A DNA stretch of 64,000 bases from Symbiodinium natans (Eukaryota > Sar > Dinophyceae > Suessiales > Symbiodiniaceae), in the NCBI GenBank assembly GCA_905221605.1, contig CAJNDS010000568.1:1-64000 (forward strand), in the 5' to 3' direction. Below are positions 39,645 to 49,229 of this stretch, in pieces. Position numbers and translations under genes: made by a program. The notes under the pieces were generated by a model that made no database searches, was not told where the DNA came from, and worked only from the letters and a program-made list of their open reading frames with translations. How positions within the stretch are numbered: the stretch's first letter is position 1; each line of letters starts with the position of its first letter.

Positions 39645-40533
39645 TGTTCACTTTGGTATGGATGTTCTGGAGAAGAAGTGCCGTGGACAATGAAGGTTAG
39701 CACAAAAACCTGTGACAGACACTCCGCTGCCTGTCTGCACTGGTAGTATGCATCATTTCATGGCCAGGTCATGGACATTCGACAGGTGCAATCACGTCGA
39801 CACACTTGAAGATAACAACGGTGACTTCGACATTAACAAAGCCTGGCTGGATCCTGTATACTGAGGCGCTGAGCGAGCGTATACTGAAGCGCTGAGCGGC
39901 TTAAAGCAAGGATTGGGTTTCAAGCAATTTCGCGACTTAGACGACCATCAGCATACATGCAGCCAGCAGACCCTGGTAACCAATGGATGCCGCCCGCGCG
40001 GCCAGTCGTCCATGGTGTACAAGCCCCCTACAGTATTGAAACCATGTAGAAGAATCCCCTAAACCCCGCCTAAACGCTGAAATGGCGAAATGGGTTTAGG
40101 GTTTAGAGTATATAGACCGTAAACCCTGAACCCTCAGGACAATAAATGGGTGAAACCTACAGCCCTACGATGCTCTGAACTTCCTTTGATTTTGCATGGA
40201 GCAAACAGCTGGAGCTGAGGACAGCGGGTCGCACTCTCCAGCTGGGTCCACGCCCGCAACGTTGCGAGGACATCCTTGAATGCCGAAGCCGTCAAACCCC
40301 AACCACGAAACGGCTCAAGGCCCAATCCAAAAACCATTCCAAAGAGCTTAAAACCCCCTCAGCGCGAAGCCATGGCCAGCCTCATTAGACTCCTACTCCC
40401 CCCATACACCCTTGGAGCCCTGAATGCCAACGTGGGACGCAGGAACGCCACATCTCCCTGTACACCGAGAAACCTGAATCCCCGAGCCCAAAAGTTCCAG
40501 AGTCCTGAAGCCTAAACCTACGACCCAAGGCCA

Positions 40534-41073
40534 CTAGAAGTTCCTAAATCTCTGAACCATAGAGTCCCCACGCTCGCAGGAAAGGGTCACAAGCCTCGCG
40601 TCTGTCGGGATGCAGCCTTCACGCCTTTGCCATTTGCTCGATGTTAGACTGGGGGTCACCACCGCTTCAGGGTCCGAGGGCTCGGGATCGGCTTGTGCCC
40701 ATGACGTGCCGTGCCGTGCGGGTGAGGTCCGGCCCAGGGCACGGCAGATCTGGGTGCGAGGTTGGGGCCCAAGCCAAGCCGCACAGAGGTTCAGCGTTTT
40801 TTTGGGGCTACGGCTGTACCAGTTCAGGCTGTGCGGGGCTTCTGGTTGCCATCGGCAGGGGTGAGCAGTGCCATTGGCTTCTGCACCTGCATTGTAGGGG
40901 CCTCGAGTATAAACTTCAGGCTCGGTGCCATGCTCCGGAGCTTTGTCATGTGCATTGCCAATTTGCGGCCGAATAACGAGGAACCACCAAAGCCTGGAAC
41001 ACTGCACCACACCTCCCTCCGGCCAGGGACCCGGCGGACATCCGCGCGATTGCCTCCTCTGAGACCTTACCAC
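40534..41073 (-). CDS. Candidate hypothetical protein, up to 179 aa (copy A; frameshifted in copy B)
   Basis: The minus frame reads IGNAHDKAPEHGTEPEVYTR, NLCAAWLGPQPRTQICRALG, SWAQADPEPSDPEAVVTPSL, TSSKWQRREGCIPTDARLV. Copy B lacks 23 nt (TGACGTGCCGTGCCGTGCG region, about 40701), which splits this frame (58084-58537) and lengthens a plus-strand frame instead. Differences between copies are silent about equally often on each strand, so coding status is unresolved. Confidence 0.18.
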   Translation of the reverse strand: MVRSQRRQSRGCPPGPWPEGGVVQCSRLWWFLVIRPQIGNAHDKAPEHGTEPEVYTRGPYNAGAEANGTAHPCRWQPEAPHSLNWYSRSPKKTLNLCAAWLGPQPRTQICRALGRTSPARHGTSWAQADPEPSDPEAVVTPSLTSSKWQRREGCIPTDARLVTLSCERGDSMVQRFRNF

Positions 41074-41081
41074 TGGAAGGT

Positions 41082-41290
41082 TTAGGGCCGAGGCAGGTTC
41101 GGAGTGGGCTTTGCGTTTTCGGGCTGATACGAGGCAACATCCACCTCCACTTCACGTGGAACTGGGTCCCTTCGCCCACATAGCTCCCAAAAGAAGTTGC
41201 TCAAAGAGGCCCCAACTCGAGCCATCAGTGCGGCGCCGAGGTGGTGAAGCTTGGCAAGGGCCCAAACCTCGCAGTTGCAAACAGCCAGGG
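41082..41290 (-). CDS. Candidate C-terminal exon (copy A)
   Basis: The minus frame reads HHLGAALMARVGASLSNFF, WELCGRRDPVPREVEVDVAS, YQPENAKPTPNLPRP, stop at 41082. Partner 58607-58815. Of three substitutions between copies in this stretch, two are silent on minus and none on the competing plus frame, so minus is favoured. The duplication boundary lies about 110 bp upstream, so 5' exons differ between copies. Confidence 0.22.
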
Positions 41291-41828
41291 GTGGGGCTCG
41301 AAATCCGAGCCTCGAAACCAGGAAAGGAAAAAGAAATAAGCGAGCCGAGCCCCCAAAACCCCAACCCCAAACTTCCAAAATCCGAAGGTTCAGCAAGGGC
41401 CGGGCGCAAGCTGGGTCGTTGTCTCTGTCAGGGCTCTCAGGTTGAAGAGTCGAGCACAGGGTGCAAGGTGGCCATTTCTGGGGTTCAGGAAAACTTCACT
41501 AGTGAACCTTCAGCTTCAGCCCTGCACCTTGCATGGCGGCTCCGGCCATCGCCGCCAAAGCCGGGGCCTGACATGGGGCTGCCGAACTTGGGGAGTACTT
41601 TTTTGATTTTATTGGGGTCCTTCTTCTAAGGGCGGGGATCTATTTTCGTAAAGCCCCCACATGGCCCAACCGGGCTGAACAAGTCATGTCAGGCCGAGGG
41701 TTTCGGAACTTCGGGTCTCTACTGTTTGCCCAAGAACCCCAAAAGAATAAAAACAAATCGCGCTTTACCCGCTCCTACTTCTGAGGGTTTCTTTCGGAAG
41801 GAGACTTTTCCAGGTCGGAATTGCTTGA

Positions 41829-42155
41829 TCAGTCCTCTGTCCGCTTGTTTGGGGGGAACTTCCTGTTCTTCTTTCTTCGGTTTTCTGAGGTCAGTCTCTG
41901 CATGAGCGAGGACGAGACAAGCAACTCGAGCCCCAAATCCTCGTAAGAAAACTTACGCCTTTGAAGCCTCAACCCTTCAGAATCGCCTTTGAGCATCGTG
42001 TCCCACCTCAAGCCCACCGATGCCCACACACCGTTGGACACCTCGGGAGCTAGTCGGGCCCTGGGCCTTCGGGTTTTGCATGCGTTTTGTGGCCGCCCGC
42101 TTCGCAGTGCCCTGCGAAGCCATCTGCCTGCCCCATCTTCACTTACAGTATGCAC
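41829..42155 (-). CDS. Candidate hypothetical protein, about 108 aa
   Basis: Single-copy DNA between duplication and array. The minus frame reads LAPEVSNGVWASVGLRWDTM, LKGDSEGLRLQRRKFSYED, LVSSSLMQRLTSENRRKK and a basic C terminus (NRKFPPNKRTED). An alternative start in another frame, at an ATG about 42143, gives MGQADGFAGHCEAGGHKTH, possibly a first exon. No family is recognised. Confidence 0.22.
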   Translation of the reverse strand: MHTVSEDGAGRWLRRALRSGRPQNACKTRRPRARLAPEVSNGVWASVGLRWDTMLKGDSEGLRLQRRKFSYEDLGLELLVSSSLMQRLTSENRRKKNRKFPPNKRTED

Positions 42156-42181
42156 TGTGCAGCACCATGGCCCCTAGATCG

Positions 42182-42610
42182 TCACAACAAATCTACCTGA
42201 AGTCTCTTAGCGAGTTGGATGAGAGCCAGCTGATAGTAACTTGATTGTCGGTTACTACTGCCTCCATTTAGCTCCCTGCATCCGACAGCAGGTGACTGTT
42301 TCTGCTTTTGACTTCCGAGATCTCCGAAGTTGTGGCAAAAAAAAAGGTCAGGCAAAGTGACAACATGTGGCATGGCAAGAAGATCCTTGGCCGCGCGCCT
42401 TTGCCCCTCTGAGGCCCGCTCTTGCGCCCTAGTGTCGTATACGAACATGACAGGAAGCCAAAGGAAGCTGATGGAACGTGGGGCGAACATGTGGACAGAA
42501 AAGAGCGAGTGAACCGCGGTGCCGGCCTCGCCGGCTTGATTGCCGGGCTCTTGGACAAGGTAACTAGGCTCGGGAGAGCGCTCCGGGGATCTCAACCCTG
42601 TAAAGTCCAC
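42182..42610 (-). CDS. Candidate hypothetical protein, about 142 codons
   Basis: The minus frame reads PERSPEPSYLVQEPGNQAGE, RSISFLWLPVMFVYDTRAQE, RASEGQRRAAKDLLAMPHVV, then a Gln/Ser-rich tail to a stop at 42182. Just upstream a GTAAGT donor (AGC|GTAAGT, 42614/42613) ends a frame reading VAQRLCTDEALSGEQGL, so this may be a later exon of the same gene. Confidence 0.2.
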   Translation of the reverse strand: MDFTGLRSPERSPEPSYLVQEPGNQAGEAGTAVHSLFSVHMFAPRSISFLWLPVMFVYDTRAQERASEGQRRAAKDLLAMPHVVTLPDLFFCHNFGDLGSQKQKQSPAVGCRELNGGSSNRQSSYYQLALIQLAKRLQVDLL

Positions 42611-42896
42611 TTACGCTGAGACCCTGCTGATGCGAAGCAGCACACAAGCCCTGCTCTCCCGAGAGCGCTTCGTCTGTACAGAGTCTTTGGGCCACGACCC
42701 ACACTGTAGTCCGAATGCTGCGCAGGGTCGGGGGCACGCCAAGCCCTCTGGCTGAAGGATATGGGGGTTTCCGAAAATAGGCCCCTAAATGAGACCCCAA
42801 ATAGTAGGATTCCCTTTGTAATGAGGAACCAATAAGGTACCCATATTGAAGGATTCTGGACTACAATGAAGTCCGCCGTGAACGGTGCTTAAGCGG

Positions 42897-43136
42897 TCAG
42901 TTGATTTCACACATATGCACTGGCACGGCGCTGGGGGAAAAACCTCCATAAGACAGGAAGCAGATCAGAAAGCGGCAACCTGGCCTATAGCAGCTAGTTA
43001 GCAGCGACTGGCAGAACTGCAACATTGTTACAGCCCAGTGCCTCACAGGTGCATACGTCTTATGTGCACGGTCTAGGGTTTGGAGTATCCAGCGCCGCAT
43101 CAAGCGAGAGGGCAGCTCGTCCCCTGCAACGGTCAA
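42897..43136 (-). CDS. Candidate exon, hypothetical
   Basis: The minus frame reads VAGDELPSRLMRRWILQTLD, RAHKTYAPVRHWAVTMLQF and a Cys/Tyr-rich end, stop at 42897. A donor-like CCT|GTGAGG follows HKTYAP. It lies downstream, same strand, of the array gene copy 1. Confidence 0.2.
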   Translation of the reverse strand: MTVAGDELPSRLMRRWILQTLDRAHKTYAPVRHWAVTMLQFCQSLLTSCYRPGCRFLICFLSYGGFSPSAVPVHMCEIN

Positions 43137-43214
43137 GACTAGGGATCCGTACTACTTGGAGGAAGGGTTCGGTGGTTTAGGGGGTTTCGCTGTGAGGATT
43201 TAGAGCGTGGGAGA

Positions 43215-43893
43215 TCATCTTGTATGAGCATTGCTGGCATGCTGTCTTCTTGACAGATATCGGCGCATGAAGTCAACTGTAGCCGCGAAACCCTCAACTG
43301 AGAACTGCATGCAGCTCCCAACAGTAACAACGCCCTGAAACGGAAGTCGGCCCGTGAAAGGGCCGCTTTTTGCTGCCTTGTATGGTGGTGGATTGGGTGT
43401 GGTGGAGGCTTGCACTTCCAAGGTCTGGGGTATCAGGGAGACGGGCATCCACTACAGCCTCAAGCAAACAGCATATAGCCACGGGCACGGTCCTGCAAGC
43501 GAAAGCATTCGGACGCCTCCGTGCTCTGGAGCTCCTCCTGCGCTTGCTGTCGGACGTCCTCTGCTGGGCGCCTCTCGCAAGGCGGGAGTGTGAGTGGCTC
43601 CGGAGTTGGGGTCGTCGAATTGGTAGGATTTGTTCGGAATGACAGCGGCTGTGGAGCAAAATAGACTTTGACCAAACAGACACCCGAACCTGAAAGCCCT
43701 ACAAGGTCTCCTTGAGGAGGCCATCCGCCCCACATAAAACACATCAAACCTCTCTGAGTTGTGGGCCTGTTTCTCGGGATCACAGGATCTGAAAAAAGTT
43801 GTCCCCGAAGGAGATCAAAATGGATAACTGGGCCGTCTTCCACACTGCCAAACCACTCAGGGCCAAGGACAGAGACACATCCTCCGGGCAGCC
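43215..43893 (-). CDS. Array gene, copy 1 (with private 3' end)
   Basis: The main exon (from about 43893, 3' splice site after an AT-rich tract ending ACGTAG) reads VSVLGPEWFGSVEDGPVIHF, DLLRGQLFSDPVIPRNRPTT, GGWPPQGDLVGLSGSGV, PTPEPLTLPPCERRPAEDV, RQQAQEELQSTEASECFRLQ. After a short gap with GT...AG, a second frame continues LEVQASTTPNPPPYKAAKSG, PFTGRLPFQGVVTVGSCMQF, SVEGFAATVDFMRRYLSRRQ to TGA at 43217-43215. The exact splice phase was not resolved. Only this copy keeps the long C terminus because the array boundary cuts the other two. No family is recognised. Confidence 0.3.
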
Positions 43894-43904
43894 CTACGTA
43901 CTAT

Positions 43905-44045
43905 GTATATGTATAACTATAAATATAAATATACACATGCACATAGCTAAATACTTGTTTATGTCAATTGTACATAATATCACATCACATCACCTCACCT
44001 CACCTCACCTCACATCACACCATACATAAAATCCAATCTAGAATA
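43905..44045. repeat. AT-rich tract with (CCTCA)n pentamer (unit 1; also 46180-46320 and 48455-48592)
   Basis: TATAACTATAAATATAAATA then ATCACATCACCTCACCTCAC-type pentamers. It lies just upstream of the array-gene exon (minus), where an intron or promoter would be. Unit 3 has one pentamer fewer. Confidence 0.9.
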
Positions 44046-44384
44046 CATCATACAACCTAGGAAGCGTCCACACATCTGCTCCTCCCCAGTCCGGTGCATG
44101 ATGAATTCTCAAACCCAACATCTGCTTCGACTTTGGGCCGTCTTTTTTAAAGCCTTCCCGTGAAATTGAATAATTTAAAGGAGCCATGTAATGAACGACA
44201 ACCACCCTTTAGGCCCAAAGTTTAAACACACAGGTCTTGCCGCTTGGCCTCGTCGGATCTGCATCGCTCACAACCTCCTGAGCACGAAAACCCTCGGCAC
44301 ATGAACACTTGCATCAAATAATTTTCTAGCCTTGCTAGCTGAGCCTTCTGGATTTCAAGGTTTCGTGCGTCGTGGTAGATTATT

Positions 44385-44612
44385 TTAGAGTTCAGAAGCC
44401 ACTCGCCTTACACGGCAATCTGAGAGTTCACAAGGGAAATTGGAGATAGTCCTGCTGCGGCTGCTGCGGTGGGGCAGCGGCCTGAGCTGAATGAACACGG
44501 CAGCCAGAAGCGTCCAGGCTGCTGCGGCACGACTCCTTGGAAACTTGCGACTATGCATCAGCTCGTAATCCAACGACAGCAATACTGGATGCTCCTCAAG
44601 GCTTGGTTGCAC
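44385..44612 (-). CDS. Weak candidate ORF in array unit (copy 46661-46888)
   Basis: 75 codons: LEEHPVLLSLDYELMHSRKF, PRSRAAAAWTLLAAVFIQLR. The only difference between units in this frame is silent (GAA/GAG). A plus frame (HGSQKRPGCCGTTPWKLATM) competes. Confidence 0.15.
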   Translation of the reverse strand: MQPSLEEHPVLLSLDYELMHSRKFPRSRAAAAWTLLAAVFIQLRPLPHRSSRSRTISNFPCELSDCRVRRVASEL

Positions 44613-44689
44613 TCAATGAGTTGGTATACGCCGATAGAGTTCCGACCTACCCCCTACATGATATTCACTGAGATAAGCTGACGAGAATC

Positions 44690-44775
44690 TTTCATATCAG
44701 TGGTTCGAGTACTTGGGGGGAGGGGATGATACTGAGTCAGAGTCCCTGATTCTCTAGCCACTGAGCCGGTGTGCA
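44690..44775 (-). other. tRNA-like sequence (degenerate), also 46966-47051
   Basis: On minus, CCGGCTCAGTGGCTAGAG matches the D-arm/A-box pattern, followed by CAGGGACTCTGACTCAG, which resembles an anticodon arm with CTG at the centre. The T-arm is poor (AAGTACTCGAACC), with a C-run inserted, and no 7-bp acceptor stem closes. I read it as a tRNA relic or chance, not a working tRNA. Confidence 0.2.
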
Positions 44776-44986
44776 GGCGCTTCTCGAGGATGCTCCGGAC
44801 TGTGGCCATAAAGGCCAGGATCAATGGGAGCACTGAAGAGACCAGGAACCTGGCAGTTTGGGCTTAAGGAACTTCGTTTGACAGTTTATTACTAGGTTGC
44901 AACTCAACTCATGAGGGAGTCAATGAAATGCTGCCCCTGGCCGGGCCATTCAGACAGGGCTTGTTTAGCTCAGAAGGCTTTCTAGT

Positions 44987-45184
44987 CTAGACGCCGCCAC
45001 AAGAGAAACTATGTGCCTGAAGTCCAAAAGCTGAGGGAAGGGAGGTCGCCGTAGCTGCGGAGCCCGAAGTCGCATGGACGGAGGCCTGCATGCCATGCAC
45101 CTGGGACACTAAGGTGCCGATGCCAGGCAGGATTTCGGGAGAGGAAGAGCCTAAAGCAAAATCCGCATCACATGCCGCATCCAA
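44987..45184 (-). CDS. Candidate ORF in array unit (copy 47263-47460)
   Basis: 65 codons: LDAACDADFALGSSSPEILP, GIGTLVSQVHGMQASVHATS, then Ala/Thr/Ser-rich to TAG. No Arg or Lys, which is unusual for a chance frame at this composition. No ATG at its start; it could be an exon. Confidence 0.2.
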   Translation of the reverse strand: MDAACDADFALGSSSPEILPGIGTLVSQVHGMQASVHATSGSAATATSLPSAFGLQAHSFSCGGV

Positions 45185-45214
45185 AACGTCAAGCTTCTAG
45201 AGGGTGGCTTTGAG

Positions 45215-45502
45215 GTGTCAGAAGGCCGGAACAGGCTCAGGGTGCCGGGATGCAGAATTCTTGCTGGATCTTCTGAATACAAGCCGATGGCCTTCATGGC
45301 CTTAGGGCCCCGGCAATCCGCGATGGCTGGGCTCTCACAGCGTCTCCCGGTCCTTTGCCGCTGCCGACGTAAAGTTGCGAAAAATAAGGGAAGCAGTCCA
45401 CAGGCGGCAAGGATTCAGTGCGCAGGAGTTCATACCCCCAGACGACACCCCCCCCCCCGCATATCCCTGAACAGAACGTCCGCAAATTTACACCGACACT
45501 AA
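45215..45502 (+). CDS. Candidate ORF in array unit (copy 47491-47778)
   Basis: 95 codons, basic: EGRNRLRVPGCRILAGSSEY, RLPVLCRCRRKVAKNKGSS, ending Arg/Pro-rich across a C-run. A length change in that C-run would shift it. Confidence 0.15.
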   Translation: MSEGRNRLRVPGCRILAGSSEYKPMAFMALGPRQSAMAGLSQRLPVLCRCRRKVAKNKGSSPQAARIQCAGVHTPRRHPPPRISLNRTSANLHRH

Positions 45503-45589
45503 AAAACCCTCAAAAGGATTGGGGCCTGGAACCTGCCCTGGTGCTGAAACCTGCCTGAAAGCCCCTGAAGAAGCCCTCAAGAATGTGCT

Positions 45590-46169
45590 CTAGCGAAGCC
45601 CGGGTCCCCAGCCCATCGCGGGCCCCACGACGCGGCCGGGCCCCACGACGCCCTTGTATGGTGGTGGATTGGGTGTGGTGGAGGCTTGCACTTCCAAGGT
45701 CTGGGGTATCAGGGAGATGGGCATCCACTACAGCCTCAAGCAAACAGCATATAGCCACGGGCACGGTCCTGCAAGCGAAAGCATTCGGACGCCTCCGTGC
45801 TCTGGAGCTCCTCCTGCGCTTGCTGTCGGACGTCCTCTGCCGGGCGCCTCTCGCAAGGCGGGAGTGTGAGTGGCTCCGGAGTTGGGGTCGTCGAATTGGT
45901 AGGATTTGTTCGGAATGACAGCGGCTGTGGAGCTTTATAGATTTTGACCAAACAGACACCCGAACCTGAAAGCCCTACAAGGTCTCCTTGAGGAGGCCAT
46001 CCGCCCCACATAAAACACATCAAACCTCTCTGAGTTGTGGGCCTGTTTCTCGGGATCACAGGATCTGAAAAAAGTTGTCCCCGAAGGAGATCAAAATGGA
46101 TAACTGGGCCGTCTTCCACACTGCCAAACCACTCAGGGCCAAGGACAGAGACACATCCTCCGGGCAGCC
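45590..46169 (-). CDS. Array gene, copy 2 (3' end replaced at unit junction)
   Basis: The main exon frame of 127 or more codons is identical to copy 1 except near CLVKIYKAPQPL (CLVKVYFAPQPL in copy 1). After the unit junction the frame corresponding to copy 1's C terminus turns into PPPYKGVVGPGRVVGPAMG and stops at 45592-45590. Another frame (LPDTPDLGSASLHHTQSTT, ASLEHILEGFFRGFQAGFS) runs on to 45510. Either way the C terminus differs from copy 1. Confidence 0.28.
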
Positions 46170-47927
46170 CTACGTATTATGTATATGTATAACTATAAAT
46201 ATAAATATACACATGCACATAGCTAAATACTTGTTTATGTCAATTGTACATAATATCACATCACATCACCTCACCTCACCTCACCTCACATCACACCATA
46301 CATAAAATCCAATCTAGAATACATCATACAACCTAGGAAGCGTCCACACATCTGCTCCTCCCCAGTCCGGTGCATGATGAATTCTCAAACCCAACATCTG
46401 CTTCGACTTTGGGCCGTCTTTTTTAAAGCCTTCCCGTGAAATTGAATAATTTAAAGGAGCCATGTAATGAACGACAACCACCCTTTAGGCCCAAAGTTTA
46501 AACACAAAGGTCTTGCCGCTTGGCCTCGTCGGATCTGCATCGCTCACAACCTCCTGAGCACGAAAACCCTCGGCACATGAACACTTGCATCAAATAATTT
46601 TCTAGCCTTGCTAGCTGAGCCTTCTGGATTTCAAGGTTTCGTGCGTCGTGGTAGATTATTTTAGAGTTCAGAAGCCACTCGCCTTACACGGCAATCTGAG
46701 AGCTCACAAGGGAAATTGGAGATAGTCCTGCTGCGGCTGCTGCGGTGGGGCAGCGGCCTGAGCTGAATGAACACGGCAGCCAGAAGCGTCCAGGCTGCTG
46801 CGGCACGACTCCTTGGAAACTTGCGACTATGCATCAGCTCGTAATCCAACGACAGCAATACTGGATGCTCCTCAAGGCTTGGTTGCACTCAATGAGTTGG
46901 TATACGCCGATAGAGTTCCGACCTACCCCCTACATGATATTCACTGAGATAAGCTGACGAGAATCTTTCATATCAGTGGTTCGAGTACTTGGGGGGAGGG
47001 GATGATACTGAGTCAGAGTCCCTGATTCTCTAGCCACTGAGCCGGTGTGCAGGCGCTTCTCGAGGATGCTCCGGACTGTGGCCATAAAGGCCAGGATCAA
47101 TGGGAGCACTGAAGAGACCAGGAACCTGGCAGTTTGGGCTTAAGGAACTTCGTTTGACAGTTTATTACTAGGTTGCAACTCAACTCATGAGGGAGTCAAT
47201 GAAATGCTGCCCCTGGCCGGGCCATTCAGACAGGGCTTGTTTAGCTCAGAAGGCTTTCTAGTCTAGACGCCGCCACAAGAGAAACTATGTGCCTGAAGTC
47301 CAAAAGCTGAGGGAAGGGAGGTCGCCGTAGCTGCGGAGCCCGAAGTCGCATGGACGGAGGCCTGCATGCCATGCACCTGGGACACTAAGGTGCCGATGCC
47401 AGGCAGGATTTCGGGAGAGGAAGAGCCTAAAGCAAAATCCGCATCACATGCCGCATCCAAAACGTCAAGCTTCTAGAGGGTGGCTTTGAGGTGTCAGAAG
47501 GCCGGAACAGGCTCAGGGTGCCGGGATGCAGAATTCTTGCTGGATCTTCTGAATACAAGCCGATGGCCTTCATGGCCTTAGGGCCCCGGCAATCCGCGAT
47601 GGCTGGGCTCTCACAGCGTCTCCCGGTCCTTTGCCGCTGCCGACGTAAAGTTGCGAAAAATAAGGGAAGCAGTCCACAGGCGGCAAGGATTCAGTGCGCA
47701 GGAGTTCATACCCCCAGACGACACCCCCCCCCCCGCATATCCCTGAACAGAACGTCCGCAAATTTACACCGACACTAAAAAACCCTCAAAAGGATTGGGG
47801 CCTGGAACCTGCCCTGGTGCTGAAACCTGCCTGAAAGCCCCTGAAGAAGCCCTCAAGAATGTGCTCTAGCGAAGCCCGGGTCCCCAGCCCATCGCGGGCC
47901 CCACGACGCGGCCGGGCCCCACGACGC
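45652..47927 (+). repeat. Tandem array unit 2 (2,276 bp)
   Basis: Nearly identical to unit 1, with a handful of substitutions (ACTATG to ATTATG, GAGAGTTCAC to GAGAGCTCAC, ACACAGG to ACAAAGG). The junction with unit 1 is GACGC|CCTTGTATGG. Confidence 0.98.
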
Positions 47928-48445
47928 CCTTGTATGGTGGTGGATTGGGTGTGGTGGAGGCTTGCACTTCCAAGGTCTGGGGTATCAGGGAGATGGGCAT
48001 CCACTACAGCCTCAAGCAAACAGCATATAGCCACGGGCACGGTCCTGCAAGCGAAAGCATTCGGACGCCTCCGTGCTCTGGAGCTCCTCCTGCGCTTGCT
48101 GTCGGACGTCCTCTGCCGGGCGCCTCTCGCAAGGCGGGAGTGTGAGTGGCTCCGGAGTTGGGGTCGTCGAATTGGTAGGATTTGTTCGGAATGACAGCGG
48201 CTGTGGAGCTTTATGGATTTTGACCAAACAGACACCCGAACCTGAAAGCCCTACAAGGTCTCCTTGAGGAGGCCATCCGCCCCACATAAAACACATCAAA
48301 CCTCTCTGAGTTGTGGGCCTGTTTCTCGGGATCACAGGATCTGAAAAAAGTTGTCCCCGAAGGAGATCAAAATGGATAACTGGGCCGTCTTCCACACTGC
48401 CAAACCACTCAGGGCCAAGGACAGAGACACATCCTCCGGGCAGCC
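47866..48445 (-). CDS. Array gene, copy 3 (3' end replaced at unit junction)
   Basis: As copy 2, with CLVKIHKAPQPL. The open frame is retained. Upstream exons, if any, would lie toward the assembly gap. Confidence 0.28.
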
Positions 48446-48977
48446 CTACGTATTATGTATATGTATAACTATAAATACAAATATACACATGCACATAGCT
48501 AAATACTTGTTTATGTCAATTGTACATAATATCACATCACATCACCTCACCTCACCTCACATCACACCATACATAAAATCCAATCTAGAATACATCATAC
48601 AACCTAGGAAGCGTCCACACATCTGCTCCTCCCCAGTCCGGTGCATGATGAATTCTCAAACCCAACATCTGCTTCGACTTTGGGCCGTCTTTTTTAAAGC
48701 CTTCCCGTGAAATTGAATAATTTAAAGGAGCCATGTAATTAACGACAACCACCCTTTAGGCCCAAAGTTTAAACACAAAGGTCTTGCCGCTTGGCCTCGT
48801 CGGGCCTCGTCGGATCTGCATCGCTCACAACCTCCTGAGCACGAAAACCCTCGGCACATGAACACTTGCATCAAATAATTTTCTAGCCTTGCTAGCTGAG
48901 CCTTCTGGATTTCAAGGTTTCGTGCGTCGTGGTAGATTATTTTAGAGTTCAGAAGCCACTCGCCTTACACGGCAATC
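47928..48977 (+). repeat. Tandem array unit 3 (truncated by gap)
   Basis: First 1,050 bp of a third unit. Carries a private 10-bp duplication (GCCTCGTCGGGCCTCGTCGG at about 48793) and one fewer CTCAC repeat. It breaks off at the N gap, so the true copy number is unknown. Confidence 0.98.
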
Positions 48978-49077
48978 NNNNNNNNNNNNNNNNNNNNNNN
49001 NNNNNNNNNNNNNNNNNNNNNNNNNNNNNNNNNNNNNNNNNNNNNNNNNNNNNNNNNNNNNNNNNNNNNNNNNNNNN
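48978..49077. other. Assembly gap, 100 N
   Basis: Exactly 100 N, the usual placeholder for a gap of unknown size. It separates a truncated array unit from the left edge of duplication copy B. Confidence 1.
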
Positions 49078-49229
49078 ATAGCATTACTAGCCATCACCAA
49101 GCATAATAGTAGCAGTAATGGTCGTAAGGAGCAGAATGCCCATGATCACGGAACTCTCTGAGGATTGGAGATGATGTTTCTCCGCAGTTCCGCAGTTTCA
49201 GCGATTCGATGAGGAGGCCCCGCTTTGCA

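Larger units (their letters stand above)
32333..41402 (+). repeat. Segmental duplication, copy A (about 9.07 kb)
   Basis: Aligns end to end with 49078-58925 at high identity (mostly single substitutions and small indels per 100 bp), apart from an inverted block (32466-33543) and a replaced block (about 35729-35823). The left limit is set by the assembly gap in copy B, so the real duplication may be longer. The right limit is abrupt: after GGTTCAGCAAGGGCC the two copies are unrelated. Confidence 0.97.
43377..45651 (+). repeat. Tandem array unit 1 (2,276 bp)
   Basis: Starts at CTTGTATGGTGGTGGATTGG. The corresponding points in units 2 and 3 are exactly 2,276 bp apart. Contents: the 3' part of a minus-strand gene (43215-43893), an AT/CCTCA segment (43910-44045), minus frames at 44385-44612 and 44987-45184, a plus frame at 45215-45502, and a GC-rich end with two GGGCCCCACGACGC copies. 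Left of the start, unit 1 abuts unique sequence. Confidence 0.98.

Noticed and set aside
42599-42615. 17-nt intron GTAAGTGGACTTTACAG (minus strand)
   Set aside because: It has textbook ends, but the two sides do not join in phase and 17 nt is below the normal spliceosomal minimum outside nucleomorphs and a few ciliates.
43460-48395. Purifying selection on the array gene inferred from three intact copies
   Set aside because: The units are almost identical, so intact frames only show that amplification is recent.
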